DNA from: Saccharibacillus kuerlensis DSM 22868
GTDB taxonomy: Bacteria > Bacillota > Bacilli > Paenibacillales > Paenibacillaceae
NCBI RefSeq assembly: GCF_000378145.1
Contig: NZ_KB899287.1
Location: 79,593-143,592, forward strand
Length of the DNA: 64,000 nucleotides
Direction of reading: 5' to 3'
In this document: positions 9,362-18,448 of the stretch, piece by piece
How the letters are laid out: each line of letters begins with the position of its first letter
Numbering within the stretch: position 1 is the stretch's first letter
Notes under the pieces: model-generated
Database searches by the model: none
Seen by the model: only the letters and a program-made list of their open reading frames with translations
Told to the model about the DNA's origin: nothing
Position numbers and translations under genes: made by a program

Positions 9362-9390
9362 ATTATATCGGATTCTATATTCATGTCCAA
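9362..9390 (-). promoter_or_regulatory. Sigma-A promoter of the methyltransferase gene
   Basis: On the minus strand, TTGGAC (9385-9390), a 17-base spacer and TATAAT (9362-9367) lie about 50 bases upstream of the start codon. Confidence 0.65.
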
Positions 9391-9400
9391 CTTTCATACC

Positions 9401-9432
9401 ATAACAAACCTCTATAATAACAAACTTCTATA
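9401..9432. repeat. Two adjacent 16-bp direct repeats in a divergent promoter region
   Basis: ATAACAAACCTCTATA is followed at once by ATAACAAACTTCTATA, a 15/16 match. The pair ends six bases before the -35 box of the nitroreductase promoter and starts just upstream of the methyltransferase -35. This position fits a regulator binding as a head-to-tail dimer, which is an inference. Confidence 0.8.
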
Positions 9433-9438
9433 TTTTCA

Positions 9439-9467
9439 TTGACTAACTTTTATAAAGCAATTATTAT
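9439..9467 (+). promoter_or_regulatory. Sigma-A promoter of the nitroreductase gene
   Basis: TTGACT (9439-9444), a 17-base spacer and TATTAT (9462-9467) match the sigma-A consensus at 10 of 12 positions. The start codon is about 80 bases downstream. Confidence 0.75.
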
Positions 9468-9547
9468 ACATATAGATAGCGAGCATTTTAAATGCTTTCA
9501 TTCTGCTTTTATAAATTTTAAATCTCATAGAAGTGTAGGTGTGCATT

Positions 9548-10174
9548 ATGCAGGATCTAACCGCTCTTATCCAAAACCGCCATTCCGCAATCAAATTCAT
9601 TCCCAATACACCGATTTCCCGCAGCGAACTGAAAGAGATGTTCGAACTGGTCAAACTCGCTCCTTCGGCGTTCAATCTGCAGCATACGCATTATACCGTC
9701 GCTGTCGACGAAGAGGTCAAAGAAAAGATATATGAAGCTTCCGGCGGCCAATATAAAGTTAAGCTTGCTTCTGCGGTCATTGCCGTATTTGGCGATACCC
9801 AAGCGTATACCCATATTGCCGAAATGAACGAAGGCTTCCTCTCACTCGGCATCATCGATCGTTCGGAGTTTGAGATGACGGTACGCAGCGTCACTGAATT
9901 TTACGAAATTCGCGGCAGCAATTTTCAGCGGGAGGAAGCGATCCGCAATGCCAGCCTATCTGCTATGATGTTCATGCTGATCGCCAAAGATAAAGGCTGG
10001 GACACCTGCCCTATGATCGGCTTTGACCCGGAAGCCGTCCGTGCAGCGGTAGGCGCTCCCGATCATATGACTCCCGTCATGCTGATTGCGATCGGCAAGG
10101 AGGAACCATCCCGGCTTCGTCCGAGAGGCTACCGCAAGCCGGTATCCGAATTTGTGACGTTTGACCGTTTCTAA
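9548..10174 (+). CDS. Nitroreductase family protein
   Basis: A 208-residue FMN-dependent oxidoreductase. The N-terminal FMN-binding pattern is IQNRHSAIKF, followed by LAPSAFNLQHTHYTV, and the C-terminal GKEEPSRLRPRGYRKPVSEFV is typical of the NfsB/YodC group. The ATG at 9548 is preferred because AGGTG lies six bases before it; a GTG three codons earlier overlaps that site. The tandem repeats upstream suggest specific regulation. It is one of three nitroreductase-fold proteins in the window. Substrate unknown. Confidence 0.9.
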   Translation: MQDLTALIQNRHSAIKFIPNTPISRSELKEMFELVKLAPSAFNLQHTHYTVAVDEEVKEKIYEASGGQYKVKLASAVIAVFGDTQAYTHIAEMNEGFLSLGIIDRSEFEMTVRSVTEFYEIRGSNFQREEAIRNASLSAMMFMLIAKDKGWDTCPMIGFDPEAVRAAVGAPDHMTPVMLIAIGKEEPSRLRPRGYRKPVSEFVTFDRF

Positions 10175-10296
10175 GAAAAATATTGTCTTCAACTACCAGG
10201 CTATGTTTTCGAAAAGCAAAACAAAATTTTCGCATCATAAATTCCGCCCTCAACCAAACTCAAAGCTGCCCTACAATAGAACCAGTCATTAAAACT

Positions 10297-10346
10297 AAAA
10301 AAACCGTTTCTGCAGAAATAAGACATTCTGCAGAAACGGTTTTTTT
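10297..10346. terminator. Bidirectional terminator
   Basis: ACCGTTTCTGCAGAA and TTCTGCAGAAACGGT form a perfect 15-base stem flanked by A and T runs of seven. It separates the plus-strand nitroreductase from the minus-strand efflux gene. Confidence 0.9.
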
Positions 10347-10386
10347 GTTTATCAGATTTTATTCATACTGACATCCCAGCCTACAA

Positions 10387-11880
10387 TTAATGCGGTAGTC
10401 TTTCGGCTTGAGCTTCGCCTTTCTGATGCCCTACGTTGACCCGCTTAATGAAGAAGGATACAACGAGTCCAACCAGTGCGATAATTGCGCCAAACCGGAA
10501 TACGTGGCTGACGCCATGCGTTAATGCTTCAGAAGCGAACAACGGAGATGTCGGATCGCCGTCGAAAGATATAATTCCCGAGTTCATCAAACTGATTGCA
10601 AGCGCGGTACCGATCGCACCGGCTACCTGCTGCAGTGTGTTCATGATCGCCGTACCGTCGGGATAGTACTCAGGCGGCAGTTGGTTCAGACCGTTCGTCT
10701 GAGCCGGCATCATGACCATGGAAATCCCGATCATCAAGCAGGCGTGAAGGGCGATAACGAAGCCAATCGACGAAGCCGTCGTAACGCTCGAGAAGAACCA
10801 CAGAGAGGCCGCAGCGATCACAAGTCCGATTGGAACGAGCCATTTCGGTCCGAAACGGTCAAACAAACGACCGGTTACAAGTGACATGGCTCCGTTAATC
10901 AAACCACCTGGCAGCATAATCAATCCGGTAGCAAGAACGCTGACGACAAGCCCTCTTTGCAGATAAACCGGAAGCAGAACGAGCGAAGACAGAATGATCA
11001 TCATGGCCAGGAATACCATCAGCAGGCCAATGGTGAACATTCGGAATTTGAATACCCGCAGATTGATCATCGGCTTCTCCATTTTCATTTGTCTCCAGCT
11101 GAACAAGATCAATGCAATGACACCAACGATCAACGAAACGATAACGACCGGATTTTCCCAGCCACCGCCCGCTTCTCCTGCTCCCTCGCCGGCACTGCTG
11201 AATCCGAAAACAATTCCGCCGAAACCGAGTGTCGACAGCAGAATCGACAGCACATCGATCTTGGGCTTGCTGACTTCCGATACGTTCTGCATATACTTTA
11301 TTCCAAAGCCCAAAGCGAACAGCAGGAACGGCAGACTGATCCAGAAAATCCAGTTCCAGCTCAAGTGCTCAACGATCAATCCGGCAATTGTCGGTCCGAT
11401 TGCCGGAGCACTCATCATGACAAGACCGATCAAGCCCATAGCCGAACCGCGGCGTTCCGGTGGGATCACGACAAGAATCGTATTGAACATCAGCGGAATA
11501 AGCAGTGCCGTCCCGACAGCTTGAATGATTCGGCCTACGAGCAGCACAATAAATGTAGGCGCAATCGCCGCAATGAATGTACCCGAACTGATAAATACAA
11601 GAGCCGCGATAAACAGCTGCCTCGTTGTAAAACGCTGGAGCAGCAGTCCCGAAACCGGAACCAGAATACCAAGTACGAGCAGATAACCGGTCGTCAGCCA
11701 TTGGATTGTGGCATACGAAACGTTCAAATCTTCTGTCAGCTGAGTCAGCGCAACGTTCAGCGCCGTTTCACTGAACATTCCGATAAATCCGCTGAGCAGC
11801 AGAGCAATCATAATCGGCATGACTTTGATCGCTTTGCCATCCAATCCTGATCGTGTTTTTCCTTGTGCGGTAACTTCCAC
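10387..11880 (-). CDS. lmrB: DHA2-family multidrug efflux transporter, LmrB-like
   Basis: A 497-residue MFS exporter with about 14 predicted membrane helices, the mark of the DHA2 (EmrB/QacA) group. Family segments include WLTTGYLLVLGILVPVSGLL (motif C region near helix 2) and GRIIQAVGTALLIPL. The GTG start has AGGAGG eight bases upstream. It lies 67 bases after an LmrA-like TetR repressor gene, as in the Bacillus subtilis lmrAB operon, where LmrB confers resistance to lincomycin and puromycin. The substrate range here is inferred from that similarity only. Confidence 0.85.
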   Translation of the reverse strand: MEVTAQGKTRSGLDGKAIKVMPIMIALLLSGFIGMFSETALNVALTQLTEDLNVSYATIQWLTTGYLLVLGILVPVSGLLLQRFTTRQLFIAALVFISSGTFIAAIAPTFIVLLVGRIIQAVGTALLIPLMFNTILVVIPPERRGSAMGLIGLVMMSAPAIGPTIAGLIVEHLSWNWIFWISLPFLLFALGFGIKYMQNVSEVSKPKIDVLSILLSTLGFGGIVFGFSSAGEGAGEAGGGWENPVVIVSLIVGVIALILFSWRQMKMEKPMINLRVFKFRMFTIGLLMVFLAMMIILSSLVLLPVYLQRGLVVSVLATGLIMLPGGLINGAMSLVTGRLFDRFGPKWLVPIGLVIAAASLWFFSSVTTASSIGFVIALHACLMIGISMVMMPAQTNGLNQLPPEYYPDGTAIMNTLQQVAGAIGTALAISLMNSGIISFDGDPTSPLFASEALTHGVSHVFRFGAIIALVGLVVSFFIKRVNVGHQKGEAQAERLPH

Positions 11881-11947
11881 TCTTATTGCCTCCTATAAAA
11901 CTTGCTAAGTATTTTATATCAAAGCATCCCTTGTCCGCCCACAGCGG

Positions 11948-12532
11948 TTATTGACGGGAATGCTGTTTGATCAAATCCGGAATATACTTGGCTGCCGTTA
12001 ACAACGGCGTCGCATCTCGCGTTGTGGTAGCCACCATCAAGGTGCCTTCCATCATCGTAATCAGCATAAGGGCAAGATCTTCTGCCGTTTTGCGTGCCGC
12101 ACCATCCTCTTCAAGTTTGTCGGCCAATACCATCTGCCAACTGCGGAATACGTCTGTACAGGCTTCCCGAAGCGAATGGCTCACACACGAAGTCTCGACA
12201 GCAGCCCAGAAACTGAATGGCATAAAACCTCCAAACTTTTGCCTCTCCATTTCTTCCGCCAACTCGGTCATCATAATCGGCAGCGACTCGGCTGCGGTTG
12301 ACTGATCGTTCAGTTTGCTCCAGAACGTATTGGCCACTTCTTTGCCGATGCGCTGAATACATTCCAATGCCAGTTCCTCCTTGCCTCCCTGGAAGTGATA
12401 ATAAAGGGAGCCTTTCGGCGCTTCGCTTTCCTTAATGATCTGATTCAACCCGGTGGCATGATAACCCTGTGTAAAAAAGAGTCGGCCTGCCGTCTCTAAA
12501 ATGGTATCCCGGGTATTTTTTTTTGCGGACAA
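11948..12532 (-). CDS. lmrA: TetR family repressor, LmrA/YxaF-like
   Basis: A 194-residue repressor. The N-terminal helix-turn-helix region (TRDTILETAGRLFFTQGYHATG, then LNQIIKESEAPKGSLYYHFQGGKEELA) closely resembles B. subtilis LmrA and YxaF as I remember them, and so does the end KYIPDLIKQ. The preferred start is a TTG at 12532, four to five bases after GGGGGTGA; the frame is open further upstream but runs through the operator. It sits first in an operon with the efflux gene and probably represses both from the operator at 12546-12567. Confidence 0.85.
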   Translation of the reverse strand: MSAKKNTRDTILETAGRLFFTQGYHATGLNQIIKESEAPKGSLYYHFQGGKEELALECIQRIGKEVANTFWSKLNDQSTAAESLPIMMTELAEEMERQKFGGFMPFSFWAAVETSCVSHSLREACTDVFRSWQMVLADKLEEDGAARKTAEDLALMLITMMEGTLMVATTTRDATPLLTAAKYIPDLIKQHSRQ

Positions 12533-12545
12533 TCTATCACCCCCG

Positions 12546-12567
12546 AAAATTATAACGATTGGTCTAT
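12546..12567 (-). promoter_or_regulatory. LmrA-type operator upstream of lmrA
   Basis: On the minus strand the site reads ATAGACCAATCGTTATAATT, which matches the B. subtilis LmrA/YxaF box as I recall it (ATAGACCAGTCACTATATTT) at about 16 of 20 positions. It lies directly between an AT-rich promoter with TTGACT (12594-12599) and the lmrA ribosome binding site, where a repressor would block transcription. Confidence 0.65.
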
Positions 12568-12625
12568 ATAAATAAAGCAAAAAAAATCAAGAAAGTCAAT
12601 TGCATTTTCAGAAATTTTACATAAT

Positions 12626-12661
12626 GAAAACGAACAGCGCTTAATTTTCAAGCGCTGTTCG
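12626..12661 (-). terminator. Terminator of pepF
   Basis: CGAACAGCGCTT and AAGCGCTGTTCG form a perfect 12-base stem with a 7-base loop. The minus strand continues with TTTTC. It lies about 60 bases after the pepF stop. Confidence 0.8.
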
Positions 12662-12719
12662 CAAAAATCAACTTTATGTTTAACTGTTCTTACATTTGTT
12701 TTAGTACGAGTTTCTGGGT

Positions 12720-14537
12720 TCAGCCGGCCGTTTCTTCCTCGAACAATTCGCAGAGTTCGTCAATAAGCGATCCGACATATTCGACCGCACTTCGAATTGT
12801 TGCCGGATCGGACATATCAACGCCTGCCATCCGGGCTAACTCAAGCGGTGTTTGGGAACCGCCTGCTTTGAGCGTATCCAACCAGCGATCAATGGCAGGC
12901 TGCCCTTCTTCGCGGATAATTTGCATCATTGCCGTCGACAAGGTGAGTCCTGCCGAATAGGTATATGGATACAACCCCATATAGTAGTGAGGCTGTCTCA
13001 TCCAAGTGAGTTTCGCATCTTCGGTCATCTCCAGCGTATCGCCCCAGAACCCGGACAATACTTCGCCTTTTAGATCGCTCAACACTTTGGCCGTGATTGC
13101 TTCGTCGTTCATGGCACGAGAGTAAATCCGGCGCTGCAGTTCGCCTTCCAGCAGATGCGTCACGAAATTGTGATAATACGTATTCAGCAGCTGCATAATT
13201 ACCCAGCGGCGCAGCCTTTTATCCTCGGAACGTGAACGTAAATGCTCGGCGAGCAGCAGTTCGTTCATCGTCGATGGTGCTTCAATGAAATAGAGCGACG
13301 GCCTGGAATTGACCATACGCTGATAGCGCTCACTCAGCATTAGATGTCCGGCATGACCGACTTCGTGCGCCAGTGTAAAAGCGCCGCGCATATTGTCGGA
13401 CCAGGACATAAGAATGTAGGAATGAGTACCGTAAATCGACGCGCAGAAAGCCCCGGTCGATTTGCCGATATTGGTTGCATGATCGACCCATCGCTGCGTA
13501 AAGGCCGCTCCGACAATTTCTCCATATTCCTTGCCGAGCACGCTTAGTGATTCCTGTACCGTCCGGCAGGCTTCTTCATAGGTGATGGAAGGACTGTAAT
13601 CCGGATCTAGCGGTGCTTTGAGATCACAGTAGTACAGGGTGTCCAGTCCGAGCAGCTTCTTCTTGAGTTCGGCGTATTTGCGCATATGCGGCGCCAGTTC
13701 GCTCTGAATCGTATCCAGAATGGCGCTGTACATCTTTTCGGTCACCTGCTGTGGCTTCAGCAGCATCTCTGTAACGGAGTCATAACCCCGAAGACGAGAC
13801 ATGACGACCTGACGCTTGACCTCCGCTGCATAAGCTTCCGCAAATGTATTGCGGTAAGCGTGAAGCCCTCGGCTGAACGAGGCGAAGGAACTGCGGCGCA
13901 GCTCGGTATCCGCATTCATCTCGTAATCGGTCTCATATGAAGCAAATGATACCGGGTAGCTGCTGCCGTTGACTTCGACACTTTCAAACGTCATGTCAGC
14001 CAGCTTGCCCCGCAAGTATGTACGGTATGGTGCTCCATGAACTTCCGCCAAGGAAGCCAGCACTTTCTCCGTTTCCGGCGACAGACTGTGCGGTTTCCGT
14101 TCCAGCAGCAGCTTCAAGCTTCGCTCGAAGTCGGCAAGCCCCGATTCTTCCTCCAAATAACGTTCGATCGTGCCGTTTTCAAGCTCCAAAATTTCGGATT
14201 CAATAAAAGTGAATTCCGACGCCAGCTTCGTCAGTGCATCGCCGGACTTTGCCGAACGAGCTTGGTTGTCCGGATTTGTTCCATCTTCCGTCTGACGAAG
14301 ATATGCATAAGCGCCTACCTTACGTGCCCTTTGCATGATGTCTTCTTGTGCGTTCAGACATTCAAGCAGTATCGAAGCGCTCTCCCCGAGACGTCCCTTG
14401 AACTTCGTCACTTCGTTCGCGCTCTGCAGAACAAGTTCCAATTCCTTGTTCCAATCTTCTTCACTCAAAAACAAATGCTCCAAGTTCCATGTAGAAGATT
14501 CAGGTACCTCTGCACGCGTCAATACTTTGTCGCTCAT
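12720..14537 (-). CDS. pepF: Oligoendopeptidase F
   Basis: A 605-residue M3B zinc peptidase, the usual length for PepF. The zinc site is HEVGH at about residues 391-395, and the third ligand is in the following EAPSTMNELLLAEHL segment. It cleaves peptides of roughly 7-17 residues in the cytoplasm in characterised relatives. The ATG at 14537 is preferred because GAGGAG lies eight bases upstream; a GTG three codons earlier overlaps that site. A strong hairpin at 14568-14614 lies in the leader. It is transcribed alone. Confidence 0.93.
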   Translation of the reverse strand: MSDKVLTRAEVPESSTWNLEHLFLSEEDWNKELELVLQSANEVTKFKGRLGESASILLECLNAQEDIMQRARKVGAYAYLRQTEDGTNPDNQARSAKSGDALTKLASEFTFIESEILELENGTIERYLEEESGLADFERSLKLLLERKPHSLSPETEKVLASLAEVHGAPYRTYLRGKLADMTFESVEVNGSSYPVSFASYETDYEMNADTELRRSSFASFSRGLHAYRNTFAEAYAAEVKRQVVMSRLRGYDSVTEMLLKPQQVTEKMYSAILDTIQSELAPHMRKYAELKKKLLGLDTLYYCDLKAPLDPDYSPSITYEEACRTVQESLSVLGKEYGEIVGAAFTQRWVDHATNIGKSTGAFCASIYGTHSYILMSWSDNMRGAFTLAHEVGHAGHLMLSERYQRMVNSRPSLYFIEAPSTMNELLLAEHLRSRSEDKRLRRWVIMQLLNTYYHNFVTHLLEGELQRRIYSRAMNDEAITAKVLSDLKGEVLSGFWGDTLEMTEDAKLTWMRQPHYYMGLYPYTYSAGLTLSTAMMQIIREEGQPAIDRWLDTLKAGGSQTPLELARMAGVDMSDPATIRSAVEYVGSLIDELCELFEEETAG

Positions 14538-14567
14538 GCTCTTCACTCCTCTTCATCAAATAAATAA

Positions 14568-14614
14568 GGCGCGGCGGCAGCGGGAATCTTGCACAGTCCG
14601 CTTGCCTCCGCGCC
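14568..14614 (-). promoter_or_regulatory. Hairpin in the pepF leader
   Basis: GGCGCGG and CCGCGCC pair across 33 bases, with further pairing possible inside. On the minus strand the stem is followed by TTATTTATTTGAT and then the ribosome binding site. It could be an attenuator or just a stable leader; I do not recognise a riboswitch class. Confidence 0.35.
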
Positions 14615-14725
14615 TGTCCGGCAGTTGTCCCGTCCGGGAATCCGCTTCTTTATTTTAACGCGGACACCGAATCGTTGCAAAATGCCAGAGAAGGTTAGGT
14701 TTTCCATGAAGGATGAAAGTTGTAT

Positions 14726-16618
14726 TTAAGGTTCAATACCGTAGACACGCTCACCATTAATGTACAGAACGACACGATTCCATTCACCAAATTCCGTCTG
14801 ATCGGCCTTGTACGAATAATCGTTTGTTTCGTCGTAATTGCTCCAATCGGCTTTATGAATACGTGACTGAATCTCGCCGCTCTCTCCGCCCGCCGGGATG
14901 GAACCCGAAACAAAACTCAGTTCGACGTAATCGGTCGCTCCTGCAGGAGAACCGGCTGTACGGCCAAATGCCGCTTTTACATTTTTCGCACCTACTTGAG
15001 CCCAATCGCAGAAATAATTTTGCCCGCCTGCGCCTTCGTTTGTATAGTAATAACGAATTTTAACGTTTTTAAGATCTACTGACGAAGAACCGGTGTTGTG
15101 GATGTTGAAAATGGGACGCAGTGCATTATCCGAAGCATTGGTGTCCATGATTCGATACAACAGCTTCAAATCTCCACTCCCTGTCGATGGGGGTGTTACT
15201 GGTGAACCGCCGGATGCAGCCGGCTTGGCGGATACTTCCGCAGAATCGACCCCTGCACCTTTCGCATTAACGGCCCCGACCTTATAGCGATAGGTTTTAC
15301 CGTTCACTGCTGTCGAATCAATGAACGATGTTTGGGTAACTCCTTTTTGCAGAATCGAATATGTTCCGCCTCCTTCCGCGCGTTTGACCATATAGGTATC
15401 CGCGCCGGAAACGGCATTCCATTTCAACGTTACTTTAGCGCTACCGGCTGCTGCCGTCAGTCCTTGGACTTGTGCGGGAAGCTGCAGCGACGGTATCGGT
15501 GTCGGGGCTGTTCCTCCCGTATTGGCCGAACCCAGCCGCATCTGTTCGCGTACGAATTTGCCTGATGCGGTTAACTGCGCTTGCGTCCAGCCTCCTGTTA
15601 GACTTGCCCCCGGAGCCAGAGCAGCCGAAGCTTCCTGCTTATCCGCCAGCGACCAGTTTGTCCAGCTGATGCCCCGATCTGCCATGAAATCGGTCCATTC
15701 CTTGGATTGTGCCAAGAACGGACCGCCGTTACCCGACGCATCACTTGTTCCCCATTCACTGACAAATACCGCCAGCCCTTTGTTCATTGCGGCATCGACC
15801 CGATCACGCAGCCATGCACCGTGCGTTCCGGCATAGAAGTGTACCGCATACAGCACATTGGATGCTTTGAGTGGAGAAGCCGCCGCATCGTGAATGTCCT
15901 GGCTCCATGTACCTGTTCCGACGATAATCGGATTATTCGGATCTTCTGCGCGAATGGTCGCAATCACTTCTTCCGCATATGGCTTAATCTGATTCTGCCA
16001 ATTCACGTTTCCGTTCGGCTCGTTGGCGATTTCATAGATGATGTTGGGTGTATCGCCATAAGTCTGAGCCATCTCTCTAAAGAAAGCTTTCGACTGCGTT
16101 TTGTACTTGTTTGGATCACCGTCCGACAAAATATGCCAGTCCACAATCACATATACGCCAAGATCAATTGCGGCATCTACTGCTTCCTTAACTTTGTTCT
16201 TCAATGCCGGATTGGAAATATAGCCGTCCGCTTCCGTATACATCGCTACCCGGAATACGTTCAATCCCCAATCGTCGCGCAGCCATTTCATGCTTTCTTT
16301 GTTCACATAGCCACCAAACCACTGAATACCGTGCGAACTCATGCCCTTTAACTGCACAGGACTGCCTAATGCATCAGTCAGCTTTCCATTTTTCACAGAC
16401 AACTGTCCATGTGTATCTACGAAGCTGGATGCCTGAGCTGTGCTCGCCGCACGTACAGAAATTAGCGATTTTGTTCCCTGCTTTTGACTTGATTTCAATG
16501 GTGCCGATAATTCTTTGGCAGAAACCCGATTTCCGGATCCGGCCCCAGCAGCAAGTACAGCTATAAGCAGACAAGCTAAAAGCAGGCTGAATCCCTTGAT
16601 CCACAAACGATTAGACAT
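14726..16618 (-). CDS. Secreted GH5 endoglucanase with FN3 and CBM3 domains
   Basis: A 630-residue secreted cellulase that hydrolyses beta-1,4-glucan. A signal peptide covers about residues 1-34. The GH5 domain (about 65-365) has the acid/base Glu in YEIANEP near 200 and the nucleophile Glu in FVSEWGTSD near 288. A Pro/Thr linker leads to an FN3 domain (about 381-468) and a CBM3 (about 483-630, starting LKLLYRIMD), which binds crystalline cellulose. The start is set by GGAGGGG upstream of ATG 16618; an upstream in-frame ATG would spoil the signal peptide. The gene is single and points to plant-matter use. Confidence 0.94.
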   Translation of the reverse strand: MSNRLWIKGFSLLLACLLIAVLAAGAGSGNRVSAKELSAPLKSSQKQGTKSLISVRAASTAQASSFVDTHGQLSVKNGKLTDALGSPVQLKGMSSHGIQWFGGYVNKESMKWLRDDWGLNVFRVAMYTEADGYISNPALKNKVKEAVDAAIDLGVYVIVDWHILSDGDPNKYKTQSKAFFREMAQTYGDTPNIIYEIANEPNGNVNWQNQIKPYAEEVIATIRAEDPNNPIIVGTGTWSQDIHDAAASPLKASNVLYAVHFYAGTHGAWLRDRVDAAMNKGLAVFVSEWGTSDASGNGGPFLAQSKEWTDFMADRGISWTNWSLADKQEASAALAPGASLTGGWTQAQLTASGKFVREQMRLGSANTGGTAPTPIPSLQLPAQVQGLTAAAGSAKVTLKWNAVSGADTYMVKRAEGGGTYSILQKGVTQTSFIDSTAVNGKTYRYKVGAVNAKGAGVDSAEVSAKPAASGGSPVTPPSTGSGDLKLLYRIMDTNASDNALRPIFNIHNTGSSSVDLKNVKIRYYYTNEGAGGQNYFCDWAQVGAKNVKAAFGRTAGSPAGATDYVELSFVSGSIPAGGESGEIQSRIHKADWSNYDETNDYSYKADQTEFGEWNRVVLYINGERVYGIEP

Positions 16619-16770
16619 TTCGTTATCCCCTCCACTACAATTCTTGAATGACTTCTCTGCCCTATTACCCATCATAATCGCCATTCCTATTAAAAAATAC
16701 CATATTTTTGTAAAAATTAACTGAGGCTAAAGACTGTTTGTCGCTGGCTTAGTCTTTTTCACTTTCAATT

Positions 16771-16805
16771 AAAAAAGCCCGATTCCCTTTGGGAACCGGA
16801 CCTTG
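16771..16805 (-). terminator. Terminator of the NiaP-like gene
   Basis: On the minus strand CCGGTTCCC and GGGAATCGG pair with one mismatch around AAA, followed by GCTTTTTT. Confidence 0.8.
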
Positions 16806-16833
16806 AAACCCATATTCTGATTTCACCTGCTAG

Positions 16834-18060
16834 TTAAGATGCTAATTCTGTACCTTTCGTCTCCTTGCCAAGGAATGCGACCGAAGCGGCGCCAATCAGG
16901 ATTACCACGCAGAACATTGTAAATATTGCGGTAATCGCAACTCCTTGAGAGATGAGCCAACCGACCAAGAATGGTGCGATAATCCCACCGATCCGACCGA
17001 ACGAAGCGGCAAGTCCGGCTCCTGTTGTCCGGATGCTGGTAGGATAATGCTCCGGCGTATAAGCGTACAGGCCTCCCCAGGCTCCAAGGTTGAAGAAAGA
17101 CAAGCAGATGCCTGCCGCAATCAGTGAAGGCGTTGTCGTAGCAAGTCCGAACCAGATGGCGCTTCCTGCAGTCAGTACAAGATAGACGACTAGAACGAAT
17201 TTGCGTCCGAACTTCTCGATGAAGTAAGCGGCGGTAAAATAACCCGGAAGCTGTGCAAGAGTCATAATCAGTACATACTCAAAACTTTTGATTAGACTGT
17301 AGTCCTTGTATACCATAACCTGCGGTAGCCACAGGAACATGCCATAGTAGGAGAAGACGACTGTAAACCAAAGGATCCAGAGCATGATCGATGCCCTGCG
17401 GTGTTCCGGAGCCCATACCTGAGCGAATCGTTCTTTAAGTTTCACTTTCACAATTTTGTTTTTCTGGGAAAGGAAACGAGGCGAATCGTCGATCTTTCTC
17501 CGAAGATACAACGCATAGAAAGCCGGTAAAGCTCCGATGACAAAAGCAATACGCCAACCGGATTCAAAATTTGGAATAATGAAGTATGCAATTAGCGCGG
17601 CAGCGATCCAACCACCGGCCCAAAAACTTTCGAGCAGAACGACGGTTCTTCCCCGTTCGTTCGCGGGTACCGATTCCGATACAAGCGTGGATGCAACCGG
17701 CAGCTCTCCGCCGAGACCGAACCCGGAAACAAATCGAAGGATGCACAGCATAATAAAACCGGTTGCGACGGCAGACAGTCCGCTCGCCAGCGAGAAAATT
17801 AACAGTGTCCAGAGAAGGACCGACTTTCGTCCGAAACGATCTGCGAGAATACCGGCACAGGCTGCTCCAACCGCCATCCCTACCGAGTTGATTGCAGTCA
17901 ATACGCCCAACTGCTGTGGACCCAGCGACCATTCGACCGCAAGCGCAGCAGCAACAAAAGAAATCAATGCTACATCCATCGCGTCGAACAACCAACTCAT
18001 TCCTACACTTACCAGTAAACTTCTCCGTTTCGGCTTGCTGAGTGCTTTAACATTTCCCAT
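16834..18060 (-). CDS. niaP: MFS transporter, NiaP-like (probable niacin uptake)
   Basis: A 408-residue, 12-helix MFS carrier. Long stretches match B. subtilis NiaP (YceI) as I remember it: GWLFDAMDVALIS-like N-terminus, GLGGELPVASTLVSE, FSYYGMFLWLP, MTLAQLPGYF and SFFNLGAWGGLYAYTPEHYPT. NiaP imports nicotinate and nicotinamide for NAD salvage. The gene is alone, and no NAD gene or clear NiaR site was seen next to it, so the substrate rests on similarity. Related carriers in this family move aromatic acids, which is the main alternative. Confidence 0.75.
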   Translation of the reverse strand: MGNVKALSKPKRRSLLVSVGMSWLFDAMDVALISFVAAALAVEWSLGPQQLGVLTAINSVGMAVGAACAGILADRFGRKSVLLWTLLIFSLASGLSAVATGFIMLCILRFVSGFGLGGELPVASTLVSESVPANERGRTVVLLESFWAGGWIAAALIAYFIIPNFESGWRIAFVIGALPAFYALYLRRKIDDSPRFLSQKNKIVKVKLKERFAQVWAPEHRRASIMLWILWFTVVFSYYGMFLWLPQVMVYKDYSLIKSFEYVLIMTLAQLPGYFTAAYFIEKFGRKFVLVVYLVLTAGSAIWFGLATTTPSLIAAGICLSFFNLGAWGGLYAYTPEHYPTSIRTTGAGLAASFGRIGGIIAPFLVGWLISQGVAITAIFTMFCVVILIGAASVAFLGKETKGTELAS

Positions 18061-18392
18061 TCACTTTCTCCCCATTTCCTCTTGTTGGGCGCGGCCCTGG
18101 GACGATGTTGTTCATCGAGACACATCGCTTCCAAGACTAGCGTAGGAAAAAACGCAAAATGTCTTTCCATCATGCAGCCATTATTTCATATTTTGAATCT
18201 GCAGTTTTTGTGAAAAATGGCTCAATGTTAGAAAAACGTATTTGTGTTTCTTTTCACGCGCGCGCCGGGATCTCATTTCGAGTCTGAATCATTCTATATC
18301 TTCCTGTTCGACATGTAAAGAAAAATTACGTCCGCATAAAAACTGCTTTCCAGCTTGCTGAGAAGAAAAGAAATACCAGAAGTTAAAATAAC
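18061..18392. other. Intergenic region upstream of the NiaP-like gene
   Basis: About 330 bases with no credible reading frame. It should hold the niaP promoter, but no strong sigma-A match stands out. A short alternating element CACGCGCGCGCCGGG (near 18258) and a small inverted repeat CGATG/CATCG (near 18102) are the only structures seen. I recognise no riboswitch. Confidence 0.5.
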
Positions 18393-18433
18393 AAAAAACT
18401 CCGTTAGACCCAGAAGGTCCAACGGAGTTTTCC
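18393..18433 (-). terminator. Terminator of the secreted unknown protein gene
   Basis: AACTCCGTTAGACC and GGTCCAACGGAGTT pair with one mismatch around a 5-base loop, with T-runs outside. It ends 15 bases before the stop codon of the minus-strand gene. Confidence 0.85.
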
Positions 18434-18448
18434 ATTTATTTGTACGAT

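Noticed and set aside
10957..11850. A plus-strand open frame of about 300 codons rich in Arg, Asn and Gln
   Set aside because: It is the mirror of the membrane helices of the efflux gene and has no ribosome binding site or family match.
18061..18392. A riboswitch or NiaR operator ahead of the NiaP-like gene
   Set aside because: No known aptamer pattern could be traced, and only a fragment resembling an operator half (GACATGT near 18310) was seen.
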